Positions 44,083 to 52,992 of a stretch of DNA of 64,000 nucleotides are shown here, piece by piece (the stretch's first letter is position 1; every line of letters begins with the position of its first letter). The position numbers and the translations under genes are program-made. The stretch covers positions 62,001 through 126,000 of the forward strand of contig CAAEWE010000043.1 of the NCBI GenBank assembly GCA_900759665.1, in the 5' to 3' direction. The stretch comes from Lachnospiraceae bacterium (GTDB lineage Bacteria > Bacillota > Clostridia > Lachnospirales > Lachnospiraceae). The notes under the pieces were generated by a model that saw nothing but the letters and a program-made list of their open reading frames with translations, searched no databases and was not told where the DNA came from.

Positions 44083-44117
44083 TTTATTTTAGTGAATGAG
44101 AAAGGAGTATACATACG

Positions 44118-45800
44118 ATGCAGTTAACAGGTTCTCAGATTGTAGTGGAATGTCTGAAGGAACAGGGCGTGGATACCGTATTCGGTTATCCGGGAGGCGC
44201 TATTTTAAATATATATGACGAGCTTTATCGTCATCAGGATGAGATTCATCATATCTTAACATCCCATGAGCAGGGAGCATCCCATGCGGCAGATGGTTAT
44301 GCGCGTTCGACAGGACGTGTAGGTGTCTGCATGGCAACAAGTGGTCCGGGAGCGACAAATCTGGTTACGGGAATTGCCACCGCACATATGGATTCTGTTC
44401 CGTTGGTGGCGATTACCTGTAATGTGGGTGTGCCTCTGTTGGGCAAGGATTCCTTTCAGGAGGTTGACATTGCCGGTGTGACCATGCCGATCACAAAGTA
44501 CAGTTTTCTGGTAAAGGATGTCAAGGATCTGGCAGGTGCGCTGAGACGTGCATTCAAGATTGCACAGACAGGACGTCCGGGTCCGGTGTTGATCGATATT
44601 GCAAAGGATGTTACCGCCAATAAGACAGAATATAAGCCGGAGGTACCAAAGATCATTCCGCGTTCCATGGAACAGATTGAGGCGGCTTCCGTAGAGAAGG
44701 CTTTAAAGCTGATGCGCAAGGCAAAACGTCCGATGATCTTTGTGGGCGGAGGTGCAGTGATCTCCGGAGCGGAGAAGGAGCTGCTTGAGTTCGCCAAGAA
44801 GCTGGATGCCCCTGTCACGGACAGTCTTATGGGCAAGGGAGCATATCCTGGCACGGATGATAATTATGTGGGAATGCTTGGCATGCATGGCACCAAAACT
44901 GCTGATCTCAGTGTGGGAGAGGCAGATGTGCTGGTGGTACTCGGTTCCAGATTTTCAGACCGTGTTACGGGAGTTACAAAAAATTTCGCAAAGAAAGCAA
45001 AGATCATCCAGGTGGATGTGGATCCCGCAGAGATCAACAAGAATGTTATTGTAGATGTCAGTGTGATCGGCGATGTGAAATCTGTACTGGATATTTTCAA
45101 TTCCCGTCTGGAGCAGCTTTCTCATCCGGAATGGATGGAAAAAGTGATGGAGCGTAAGAGAACATTACCTCTTACCTACAGTAAGGATCGTCTGACGGGT
45201 CCGTATATTATCGAAAAGCTGTATGAGCTGACCAATGGTGAGGCAATTATTTCCACGGAAGTAGGCCAGCATCAGATGTGGGCAGCACAGTATTACAAGT
45301 ACACCCGTCCAAGAACATTGATCACATCCGGCGGACTGGGAACCATGGGATATGGTCTCGGTGCTGCGATCGGTGCTAAGGTGGGAAATCCGGACAAAAC
45401 GGTAGTAAATATTGCCGGAGACGGATGTTTCCGTATGAATATGAACGAGATTGCAACAGCAACCCGCAGTAATATTCCGGTCATTGAGCTGATCTTTAAC
45501 AACTCCGTGTTGGGTATGGTACGCCAGTGGCAGACCTTATTCTACGGAGAGCGTTATTCACATACGATATTAAAGGATAAGGTGGACTATGTGAAGGTTG
45601 CTGAAGCGATGGGAGCCAGAGCATACCGTATCACCAAAATGGAAGAGGTTGAACCGGTGCTGAAAGAGGCTCTTGCAGCAGGAGAGCCGGTTGTGATCGA
45701 TTGTGTGATCGAGAGCGATGATAAGGTATTCCCGATGGTTGCTCCCGGAAAGAACCTGGAAGATGTATTTGATGAAGAGGATCTAAATGCGGAATCTTAA
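44118..45800 (+). CDS. ilvB: Acetolactate synthase large subunit
   Basis: Thiamine-diphosphate enzyme condensing two pyruvates (or pyruvate and 2-oxobutyrate). The protein has 560 residues: LKEQGVDTVFGYPGGAILNI (start), SHEQGASHAADGYARSTGRV (catalytic Glu), GQHQMWAAQYYKYTRPRTLI, and the ThDP motif GDGCFRMNMNEIATATRSNI followed by NNSVLGMVRQWQ. No regulatory subunit gene (ilvN) and no ilvC follow in this window; the next gene is serC. AAAGGAG precedes ATG 44118. Confidence 0.94.
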   Translation: MQLTGSQIVVECLKEQGVDTVFGYPGGAILNIYDELYRHQDEIHHILTSHEQGASHAADGYARSTGRVGVCMATSGPGATNLVTGIATAHMDSVPLVAITCNVGVPLLGKDSFQEVDIAGVTMPITKYSFLVKDVKDLAGALRRAFKIAQTGRPGPVLIDIAKDVTANKTEYKPEVPKIIPRSMEQIEAASVEKALKLMRKAKRPMIFVGGGAVISGAEKELLEFAKKLDAPVTDSLMGKGAYPGTDDNYVGMLGMHGTKTADLSVGEADVLVVLGSRFSDRVTGVTKNFAKKAKIIQVDVDPAEINKNVIVDVSVIGDVKSVLDIFNSRLEQLSHPEWMEKVMERKRTLPLTYSKDRLTGPYIIEKLYELTNGEAIISTEVGQHQMWAAQYYKYTRPRTLITSGGLGTMGYGLGAAIGAKVGNPDKTVVNIAGDGCFRMNMNEIATATRSNIPVIELIFNNSVLGMVRQWQTLFYGERYSHTILKDKVDYVKVAEAMGARAYRITKMEEVEPVLKEALAAGEPVVIDCVIESDDKVFPMVAPGKNLEDVFDEEDLNAES

Positions 45801-45922
45801 TATAGCGCAAGTGTTGTCATACAATGCTGTTATAGGGGGATTTTGTATTCTATAGATAGGCGGCTGCTTTTACAGAGCTGTCAGTAAATATTAATTTTTA
45901 TCTACATAAGGAGGCATAAAAA

Positions 45923-47005
45923 ATGGGCAGAGTTTATAATTTTTCAGCTGGTCCGGCCGTATTACCGGAGGAAGTACTTCAGGAAGCTGCTGATGAGATG
46001 TTGGATTATCAGGGATCCGGCATGTCGGTGATGGAGATGAGTCACCGGTCCAAGGTCTATGATAACATCATCAAGACTGCAGAAAAAGACTTGAGAGAGT
46101 TGATGAACATTCCTGACAATTACAAAGTATTATTCCTTCAGGGTGGTGCATCACAGCAGTTTGCAATGATTCCTATGAATCTTATGAAAAACGGCGTGGC
46201 TGATTATATTGTAACCGGACAGTGGGCTAAGAAAGCCTATACAGAAGCACAGAAATATGGAAAGGCAAACAAGATTGCCTCATCCGAGGATAAGACATTC
46301 TCGTATATTCCTGATTGTTCGGATCTGCCGATTTCGGAGGATGCAGATTATGTTTATATCTGTGAAAACAATACAATTTACGGAACAAAGTACAAGAAGC
46401 TTCCAAACACAAAGGGAAAGACTTTGGTTGCTGATGTATCTTCCTGCTTCCTTTCAGAGCCGGTTGATGTCACAAAGTATGGTGTGATCTATGGTGGTGT
46501 CCAGAAGAATATCGGACCTGCAGGTGTTGTCATCGTGATCATCCGTGAGGATCTGATCACAGAGGATGTACTTCCGGGCACTCCGACCATGTTGCAGTAC
46601 AAGACACACGCAGATGCAGATTCTCTTTACAACACACCGCCGGCATATGGTATTTATATCTGCGGCAAAGTATTTAAGTGGCTCAAGAAGATGGGTGGCT
46701 TAGAGGTGATGAAGCAGCGTAATGAGGAAAAGGCAAAGATCCTTTATGATTTCCTGGACAGCAGCAAAATGTTTAAGGGGACTGTTGTAAAGGAAGACCG
46801 TTCTCTGATGAATGTACCATTTGTAACAGGGGACAAGGATCTCGATGCCAAGTTTGTAAAAGAGGCAGAGGAAGCAGGTTTTGTAAACCTGAAGGGTCAT
46901 CGTACCGTCGGTGGTATGAGAGCCAGCATCTACAATGCGATGCCTAAGGAGGGCGTAGAGAAGCTTGTAGAGTTTATGAAGAAGTTTGAGGAGGAGAATG
47001 CATAA
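45923..47005 (+). CDS. serC: Phosphoserine aminotransferase
   Basis: PLP enzyme making 3-phosphoserine from 3-phosphohydroxypyruvate and glutamate. The protein has 360 residues: YNFSAGPAVLPEEVLQEAAD (start), LFLQGGASQQFAMIPMNLM, and PLP lysine in IYGGVQKNIGPAG. It ends with RASIYNAMPKEGVEKLVEFM. AAGGAGG lies upstream. The last base of the stop is the first base of the serA start (TAATG), a sign of coupled translation. Confidence 0.95.
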   Translation: MGRVYNFSAGPAVLPEEVLQEAADEMLDYQGSGMSVMEMSHRSKVYDNIIKTAEKDLRELMNIPDNYKVLFLQGGASQQFAMIPMNLMKNGVADYIVTGQWAKKAYTEAQKYGKANKIASSEDKTFSYIPDCSDLPISEDADYVYICENNTIYGTKYKKLPNTKGKTLVADVSSCFLSEPVDVTKYGVIYGGVQKNIGPAGVVIVIIREDLITEDVLPGTPTMLQYKTHADADSLYNTPPAYGIYICGKVFKWLKKMGGLEVMKQRNEEKAKILYDFLDSSKMFKGTVVKEDRSLMNVPFVTGDKDLDAKFVKEAEEAGFVNLKGHRTVGGMRASIYNAMPKEGVEKLVEFMKKFEEENA

Positions 47006-48168
47006 TGTTTCAGTATACATGCTTAAATCCCATCGCAGCGGTGGGACTTGACAATCTGACAGAGGATTATAAGCAGACAGAGGATTTTGCACAGGCAGAT
47101 GCGGTATTAGTCCGCAGTGCTGCCATGCATGATATGGAGCTGTCTGATAAGCTTTGTGCCGTAGCAAGAGCCGGTGCCGGAGTTAATAATATTCCACTTG
47201 ATAAATGTGCCGAGAAGGGTATCGTTGTATTTAATACACCGGGAGCCAATGCAAACGGTGTGAAGGAGCTTCTGATCTCCGGAATGCTTTTAGCTGCCCG
47301 TGATATCGTGGGTGGTATCGACTGGGTTAAGGCAAACGCAGACGACGAAAATATTTCCAAGTCTATGGAGAAGGCAAAGAAGAACTTTGCAGGCTCTGAG
47401 ATCAAGGGAAAGAAGCTTGGTGTGATCGGTCTTGGTGCTATCGGTGTATTGGTAGCTAATGCAGCAAACCGTCTGGGCATGGACGTTTACGGGGTGGATC
47501 CATTCCTTTCCGTAAAAAATGCACTGACACTTTCCAGAGATATCACCGTATGCAAGAGCTATGATGAGCTTTACAAGACCTGTGATTATATTACTGTTCA
47601 TGTACCATATATGCCGGAGACCAAGGGTCTCCTGAACAAAGAGGCATTTGATCAGATGAAGGACGGTGTTGTTGTATTAAACTTTGCCCGTGATCTTCTG
47701 GTAAATGATGATGATATGAAGGTGGCTCTGGAGTCCGGAAAAGTTGCAAAATATGTAACAGATTTCCCGAATCCGGCAGTTGTCAAGATGCCAAATGTCA
47801 TTGCCACACCTCATCTTGGTGCTTCTACAGAGGAGTCTGAGGATAACTGTGCGATCATGGCAGTCGAAGAGATCCGTGATTTCATGGAGAATGGTAATAT
47901 CAGAAATTCCGTAAACTATCCGGCATGTGATGCAGGTGTCTGTGAGACAAAGGGCAGAATTACCGTTGCTCATAAAAATATTCCAAATATGCTGACACAG
48001 TTTACCAATGTATTCTCCTCTGAGGGAATCAACATCGCACATATGACCAATAAGAGCCGTGGGGACTACTCTTATTGTATCTTTGACATTGACTCTGATT
48101 CTACAGAGGCATTTGCAGAGAAGCTGAGTGCCATTGACGGTGTATTAAAGGTTCGTATCATCAAATAA
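47005..48168 (+). CDS. serA: D-3-phosphoglycerate dehydrogenase with ACT domain
   Basis: First step of serine synthesis. The protein has 387 residues: substrate domain, Rossmann core with GVIGLGAIGVLVANAANRLG (~135-155), the catalytic Glu (ASTEESEDN) and His (ATPHLGA) region, and a C-terminal ACT domain (~315-387, KNIPNMLTQFTNVFSSEGIN), which usually gives serine feedback. It overlaps serC by one base. Gene order serC-serA places the transaminase first. Confidence 0.95.
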   Translation: MFQYTCLNPIAAVGLDNLTEDYKQTEDFAQADAVLVRSAAMHDMELSDKLCAVARAGAGVNNIPLDKCAEKGIVVFNTPGANANGVKELLISGMLLAARDIVGGIDWVKANADDENISKSMEKAKKNFAGSEIKGKKLGVIGLGAIGVLVANAANRLGMDVYGVDPFLSVKNALTLSRDITVCKSYDELYKTCDYITVHVPYMPETKGLLNKEAFDQMKDGVVVLNFARDLLVNDDDMKVALESGKVAKYVTDFPNPAVVKMPNVIATPHLGASTEESEDNCAIMAVEEIRDFMENGNIRNSVNYPACDAGVCETKGRITVAHKNIPNMLTQFTNVFSSEGINIAHMTNKSRGDYSYCIFDIDSDSTEAFAEKLSAIDGVLKVRIIK

Positions 48169-48244
48169 GATGGTGCGATCACGGTCAGGGACGGATGATT
48201 TGCATCCGGCGTGTGCCATATTTTATAAATCGTATCAATAACAT

Positions 48245-48297
48245 GGGGGCTTTGGTAAAAGGGGTTTTACCCTTTTTATCCGAGCCCTTTTTTAGGG
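48245..48297 (+). terminator. Terminator after serA
   Basis: GGGCT-TT-GG-T-AAAAGG and its partner CC-TTTTT-ATCCGAGCCC form a long hairpin (GGGCT with AGCCC, GGTAAAA with TTTTACC), followed by TTTTTT. Confidence 0.75.
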
Positions 48298-48300
48298 GAT

Positions 48301-48352
48301 AGAAAAATGCCTGTAACGTAGTGTACAGCCGATGAGAATTGCCAAGCAATTC
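48301..48352 (+). repeat. Dispersed repeat, copy B
   Basis: TGCCTGTAACGTAGTG, then GAATTGC-CAA-GCAATTC (hairpin, 48336-48352). It shares order and sequence with copy C at 56491. Downstream, GTCTGCGGGTTGAGAAAGGA (48377-48396) resembles GTCTGCAGGCTGAGAAAGGA before the DUF58 gene (~29432-29451), where it supplies the ribosome site. Confidence 0.6.
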
Positions 48353-48409
48353 CCAGATTTGTGCCTGCCGCTCAAAGTCTGCGGGTTGAGAAAGGAATGC
48401 AGGATTAGT

Positions 48410-49741
48410 ATGAACTATCAGGAAGCAGTAGAATATATCGAAGAAATACGAAAAAAACTTGCCAGTGATTATTCCATGGATCGTGTCATGAAGCTGGCAG
48501 AGCTTATGGGGCATCCGGAGAAAAAACTGCGGATCGTACATATTGCCGGAACCAATGGAAAAGGATCTGTGGGGGCATATATTTCAGATGCCCTTGCTAT
48601 GTCCGGATATTCTGTCGGGAGATTTGCGTCTCCGGCACTCTTTGATCCGAGAGAGCAGATCCAGAGGATATCGGGAAATCATTTTGGAACAGATGTGGAA
48701 TGGATCCCGGAAAAAGAAGTGGCTGATCGTATCACAGAGATTGCAGTGGCAGTAGATAAAATGAAAGCGGCTGATATGGATTGTCCCACCGCATTTGAGA
48801 TTGAGACGGTGATGGCGTATTGTCAGATGGTCCGTTGGCATGTGGACGTAGCTGTGATCGAGGTGGGAATGGGTGGCAGAAATGATGCAACCAATATCGT
48901 GGAAAAACCGGCTCTCACTGTTTTTACAAAGATCAGCAGAGATCATACGTCGTTTTTAGGCAATACTATAGAGGAAATTGCCTATCAGAAGTTTGGGATC
49001 ATCAAGGCAGGCTGTCCGGTCGTTTCCGTGAGACAGGATAATGCAGTCATGGAAATGCTCAAAGAGATCTGTCAGCACCGGGGCTTAAAGCTGCGGGTAG
49101 CGGAACCGGAGCAGATCCGCCAGAAGGATTTTTCTCTGGAAAAAACAGCATTCCGGTATCAGGGATACCCTCTGGAGATCCGCCAGCTGGGCTATTACCA
49201 GCCGGAAAATGCCGTAACCGCATTTGAGGCATTAAAGCTCATGGCACAGACAGGTTTTCACAAGATCAATATCAGCTCCGTGCAGACCGCATTTCGGGAG
49301 ACAAAATGGACAGGCCGTTTTGAACTGATCTCCAAGGATCCGTTTTTAATATTGGATGGTGCCCATAATCCGGACGGTGCCACAGCATTAAAGAAATCCC
49401 TGGAAATTTATTTCCCGGCACAGAGATTCCGTTATATTTTCGGGGTATTCCGTGATAAGGATTATGAGAAGATCCTTGATGAAATGTTGCCGTTAGCAAC
49501 CTCTGTATATACGGTAAAAGCAGCTGGAGAGCGGGGAATGGATCCGAAGGCACTGGCAGAAATTGTGGAGCACAAATGCCGGAAATATAACAGGGAGATT
49601 GCGGTGGAAAGCTGCGAAACGGTGGCACAGGCTCTTCACAAAATTGAAAAAGACGGCCATAATACCAAGACCATTATTTTTGGAAGCCTGTCATTTCTGC
49701 ACGAAGTGTACCGTTTTTTTGACACCAGCCGGTATATTTGA
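48410..49741 (+). CDS. folC: Folylpolyglutamate synthase / dihydrofolate synthase
   Basis: Adds glutamate to dihydropteroate and to folates. The protein has 443 residues, Mur-ligase fold: ATP-binding IVHIAGTNGKGSVGAYISDA (~45-65), CPTAFEIETVMAYCQM, VGMGGRNDATNIV, and the C-terminal ILDGAHNPDGATALKKSLEI. ATG 48410 follows GAGAAAGGAATG; the longer upstream frame covers repeat copy B and is probably untranslated. It starts the folate group folC-folE-folP. Confidence 0.93.
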   Translation: MNYQEAVEYIEEIRKKLASDYSMDRVMKLAELMGHPEKKLRIVHIAGTNGKGSVGAYISDALAMSGYSVGRFASPALFDPREQIQRISGNHFGTDVEWIPEKEVADRITEIAVAVDKMKAADMDCPTAFEIETVMAYCQMVRWHVDVAVIEVGMGGRNDATNIVEKPALTVFTKISRDHTSFLGNTIEEIAYQKFGIIKAGCPVVSVRQDNAVMEMLKEICQHRGLKLRVAEPEQIRQKDFSLEKTAFRYQGYPLEIRQLGYYQPENAVTAFEALKLMAQTGFHKINISSVQTAFRETKWTGRFELISKDPFLILDGAHNPDGATALKKSLEIYFPAQRFRYIFGVFRDKDYEKILDEMLPLATSVYTVKAAGERGMDPKALAEIVEHKCRKYNREIAVESCETVAQALHKIEKDGHNTKTIIFGSLSFLHEVYRFFDTSRYI

Positions 49742-49802
49742 TAGAATGATGTTCAGATTTTAGAAAGAAACTGTGACAGGAGCATAGTGGATTGGAGCAG
49801 AC

Positions 49803-50354
49803 ATGGATAGAGAAAAGATAGAACAGGCGGTAAGACTGTTTCTGGAGGGAATCGGTGATGATATCAACCGGGAGGGCATACAGGAAACTCCGGCCAGGAT
49901 CAGTGCCATGTGTGAGGAGATTTTTGCCGGAATGGATCAGAATGCCAGGGAACATCTTGAACGTACCTTCACAGCACAGAATAACGAAATGGTCATTGAA
50001 AAGGATATCACCTTTTATTCCCTTTGCGAGCATCATTTACTGCCGTTTTATGGCAAGGTGCACATTGGATATATTCCGGATGGTAAGGTGGTTGGGTTAA
50101 GCAAACTGGCAAGAACCGTAGAGGTCTATGCCCGCAGACCGCAGATCCAGGAGCAGATGACAGCACAGATTGCCGATGATATTATGGCATACCTGAAGCC
50201 GAAGGGCGTGATGGTCATGATCGAAGCCGAGCATATGTGTATGACTATGAGAGGCATCAAAAAGCCGGGAACCCAGACCGTGACATATGCTGTCAGGGGA
50301 GAGATGGAGGATACAAAGAAACAGGATCGTTTTCTGAAGCTGCTGTCCAGATAA
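49803..50354 (+). CDS. folE: GTP cyclohydrolase I
   Basis: Zinc enzyme making dihydroneopterin triphosphate, first step of folate synthesis. The protein has 183 residues: INREGIQETPARISAMCEEI, zinc/catalytic motif SLCEHHLLPFYGKVHIGYIP (Cys, His), GLSKLARTVEVYARRPQIQE and AEHMCMTMRGIKKPGTQTVT. The length and motifs are complete. Confidence 0.95.
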   Translation: MDREKIEQAVRLFLEGIGDDINREGIQETPARISAMCEEIFAGMDQNAREHLERTFTAQNNEMVIEKDITFYSLCEHHLLPFYGKVHIGYIPDGKVVGLSKLARTVEVYARRPQIQEQMTAQIADDIMAYLKPKGVMVMIEAEHMCMTMRGIKKPGTQTVTYAVRGEMEDTKKQDRFLKLLSR

Positions 50355-50455
50355 TAGGACAGCTGGAAAAAGATCAGACAAAAGCCGGATCGATGTGTCC
50401 TGATAATGGGATACAAGTGAAGAATGACAGAATAACGGACAGAGAGGAAGAAGAT

Positions 50456-51340
50456 ATGAAAATCGGAAACAGGGAATTTACTTACGGACAGGGACATGTC
50501 TATATTATGGGCATTTTAAATGTCACACCGGATTCTTTTTCGGACGGTGGCAGATTTAACGACAAAGACGCTGCACTTTTTCATGTACAGGAAATGGTAC
50601 AGCAGGGAGCCGATATTATTGATGTCGGTGGAGAGTCCACGAGACCGGGATATCAGAAGATCACAGTACCGGAGGAGATTGAGCGTGTGACAGGGATCAT
50701 TGAGGCAGTCAAGGAGCGGTTTGATATTCCTGTGTCCATTGATACCTATAAAGCACCGGTGATGGATGCGGCACTGGCAGCGGGAGCAGATCTTGCAAAT
50801 GATATCTGGGGACTTCGCTATGATAAGTTTTATGCTCCGGAGGGACAGTCTTCTGTCTGGGACTGTGGCACCATGGCACAGATCATTGCAAAATATGACG
50901 TGCCGGTCTGTGTGATGCACAACAGGGATCAGGCAGTATATCAGAACTTTCTGGAGGAAGTACTTCTGGATCTGGAGGATAGTATCGCGATTGGAGAGAA
51001 AGCGGGGATCAGCAGGGACAGAATGATCCTTGATCCGGGTGTTGGCTTTGCAAAGGATTATGAGCAGAATCTGGAGATCCTGGCAAATCTGAAGCTGTTT
51101 GAACGGTTTGACCTGCCTCTTTTGTTAGCAGCTTCCCGGAAATCCGTGATCGGACTGACTCTGGATCTGCCTGTGACAGAGAGAGAGGAAGGCACTATGG
51201 TGACATCGGTTCTGGCAGGTATGGCCGGCTGGGATTTTGTCCGGGTTCATGATGTGGAGAAAAATAAGCGTGCATTAAAAATGTTGGAGAAGATTTTAGA
51301 AAAAGACTTGCAAAGAAAAAACAAGTGTGCTAATATATAG
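50456..51340 (+). CDS. folP: Dihydropteroate synthase
   Basis: Joins p-aminobenzoate to hydroxymethyl-dihydropterin pyrophosphate; target of sulfonamides. The protein has 294 residues, TIM barrel: VYIMGILNVTPDSFSDGGRF (pABA/pterin loop 1), DIIDVGGESTRPGYQKI (loop 2) and SIDTYKAPV. Later parts are ANDIWGLRYD, ILDPGVGFAKDYEQNLEIL and VRVHDVEKNKRALKM (C-terminal). ATG 50456 follows GAGGAAGAAG. The frame is open upstream into folE but without family similarity. No folB/folK gene follows here. Confidence 0.94.
   Translation: MKIGNREFTYGQGHVYIMGILNVTPDSFSDGGRFNDKDAALFHVQEMVQQGADIIDVGGESTRPGYQKITVPEEIERVTGIIEAVKERFDIPVSIDTYKAPVMDAALAAGADLANDIWGLRYDKFYAPEGQSSVWDCGTMAQIIAKYDVPVCVMHNRDQAVYQNFLEEVLLDLEDSIAIGEKAGISRDRMILDPGVGFAKDYEQNLEILANLKLFERFDLPLLLAASRKSVIGLTLDLPVTEREEGTMVTSVLAGMAGWDFVRVHDVEKNKRALKMLEKILEKDLQRKNKCANI
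51308..51336 (+). promoter_or_regulatory. Promoter of tRNA-Pro
   Basis: TTGCAA (51308-51313), 17 bases, TAATAT (51331-51336), overlapping the 3' end of folP, about 75 bases before the tRNA. Confidence 0.55.
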
Positions 51341-51411
51341 AACGTGGTTTTACGACAGCTGTATATCGTATGCATGTCATAAAGCTCACATACAGGGATT
51401 ACAACCAAATT

Positions 51412-51485
51412 CGAGGTGTGGCTAAGTTTGGTATAGCGCTGCGTTCGGGACGCAGAGGTCGCAGGTTCAAATCCTGTCACCTCGA
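51412..51485 (+). tRNA. tRNA-Pro (anticodon CGG)
   Basis: The full cloverleaf folds by eye. The acceptor is CGAGGTG with CACCTCG. The D arm is GCT...AGC (51421-51437). The anticodon stem CTGCG/CGCAG holds loop TTCGGGA, anticodon CGG at 51446-51448. The variable loop is AGGTC. The T arm is GCAGG-TTCAAAT-CCTGT. C1-G72 and discriminator A fit proline. CCA is not encoded (the sequence continues TTG). It reads CCG codons. Confidence 0.95.
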
Positions 51486-51533
51486 TTGCGCAGGGATTGT
51501 GTGTGTGATGCGGATGAATCCTTGGCAGGGGCA

Positions 51534-51564
51534 CCTCGGAAGCTATTTGCTTTCGGGGTTTTTT
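51534..51564 (+). terminator. Terminator after tRNA-Pro
   Basis: CCTCGGAAGC (51534-51543) pairs with GCTTTCGGGG (51549-51558) over 10 bp, followed by six T residues. It lies only 29 bases before the dapL start. Confidence 0.85.
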
Positions 51565-51592
51565 CTTTACGCAAAAAGAAAGGAGTAGTATC

Positions 51593-52816
51593 ATGTTTAA
51601 GATTAATGACAATTATTTAAAATTACCGGGCAGTTATCTTTTTTCTACCATTGCCAAAAAGGTAGCGGCATACAGTGATGCAAATCCGGACAAGGATATT
51701 ATCCGTCTTGGTATCGGTGATGTTACATTACCATTGGCTCCGGCTGTGATCGACAGACTCCACAGTGCGGTTGATGAGATGTCAAAGAAGGAGACGTTTA
51801 AGGGATATGCACCGGATCTTGGTTATGAGTTTCTGCGTGATGTGATCGCACAGAAGGATTATAAGGACAGAGGCTGCGATATTGCAGCAGATGAGATCTT
51901 TGTCAGTGACGGAGCAAAGAGTGATTCCGGTAATATCGGAGATATTTTCAGCCAGGACAATAAGATCGCTGTCTGCGATCCTGTTTATCCGGTATATGTA
52001 GATACCAATGCAATGGCAGGACGTACCGGTACATATGATCCGGCGACAGAGAAATGGTCTGATGTCATTTATATGCCATGTACAAAGGAGAACAACTTTG
52101 TACCGGAGCTTCCAAAGGAGACACCGGATATTATCTATCTTTGTTTCCCAAACAATCCGACAGGTACTACGATCACAAAGGATCAGCTTCAGGTTTGGGT
52201 TGACTATGCATTAAAGGTAGGAGCAGTGATCATCTACGATGCTGCTTATGAGGCATATATTTCTTCTGAAAATGTACCACACAGTATTTATGAGTGTAAG
52301 GGAGCAACCGCTTGTGCGATTGAGCTTCGAAGCTTCTCCAAGAATGCCGGATTTACAGGCACACGTCTTGGATTTACGGTAGTTCCTAAGGAACTCAAAT
52401 CCGGAGATGTAACACTTCACAGTCTGTGGGCACGCCGTCATGGTACTAAGTTTAACGGTGCTCCTTATATCATTCAGGCTGCAGGTGCTGCGGTATATAC
52501 CGATGAGGGAAGAAAGCAGACAAACGAGCAGATCGCTTATTACATGAACAACGCAAAGCTGATCCGCGAGGGTCTTACCGGTGCGGGCTATGAGGTTTAT
52601 GGCGGTACAGATGCTCCATATATCTGGCTCAAGACGCCGGATCAGATGACATCCTGGGAGTTCTTTGATTACCTTCTGGAGAACCTTAATATCGTAGGTA
52701 CTCCTGGTTCCGGATTTGGACCGAGCGGAGAAGGATATTTCCGGCTGACCGCCTTCGGAAGTCTGGAAAATACAAAGCGTGCCATGGAAAGAATTCAGGC
52801 AGGAAAGGCAATCTAA
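51593..52816 (+). CDS. dapL: LL-diaminopimelate aminotransferase
   Basis: PLP enzyme that makes LL-diaminopimelate directly from tetrahydrodipicolinate, bypassing the acylated DapD/C/E route; supplies lysine and peptidoglycan. The protein has 407 residues: NYLKLPGSYLFSTIAKKVAA (start), IRLGIGDVTLPL, FKGYAPDLGYEFLRD and SDGAKSDSGNIGDIF. The later part has CFPNNPTGTTITKDQL and PLP Lys in SFSKNAGFTGTRLGF. AAAGGAG precedes ATG 51593. Confidence 0.95.
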   Translation: MFKINDNYLKLPGSYLFSTIAKKVAAYSDANPDKDIIRLGIGDVTLPLAPAVIDRLHSAVDEMSKKETFKGYAPDLGYEFLRDVIAQKDYKDRGCDIAADEIFVSDGAKSDSGNIGDIFSQDNKIAVCDPVYPVYVDTNAMAGRTGTYDPATEKWSDVIYMPCTKENNFVPELPKETPDIIYLCFPNNPTGTTITKDQLQVWVDYALKVGAVIIYDAAYEAYISSENVPHSIYECKGATACAIELRSFSKNAGFTGTRLGFTVVPKELKSGDVTLHSLWARRHGTKFNGAPYIIQAAGAAVYTDEGRKQTNEQIAYYMNNAKLIREGLTGAGYEVYGGTDAPYIWLKTPDQMTSWEFFDYLLENLNIVGTPGSGFGPSGEGYFRLTAFGSLENTKRAMERIQAGKAI

Positions 52817-52867
52817 AGGCTGTCGGACAGAATATTGCATAAATTCATTATATTTTTCTGAAATGAG

Positions 52868-52897
52868 AAGCTCCCCACTTTTCTGTGGGGGGCTTTT
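52868..52897 (+). terminator. Terminator after dapL
   Basis: AGCTCCCCAC (52869-52878) pairs with GTGGGGGGCT (52885-52894), then TTTTG. A 10-bp GC-rich stem with a short T run. Confidence 0.7.
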
Positions 52898-52992
52898 GTG
52901 GTAAACTGTCCTCGAAGGTGTGGGATAACTTTTGCAGGCGGATTATCCGCAATGGGATAAAGGGGATTATTCCGGAAAGGATGGAAACAAGG

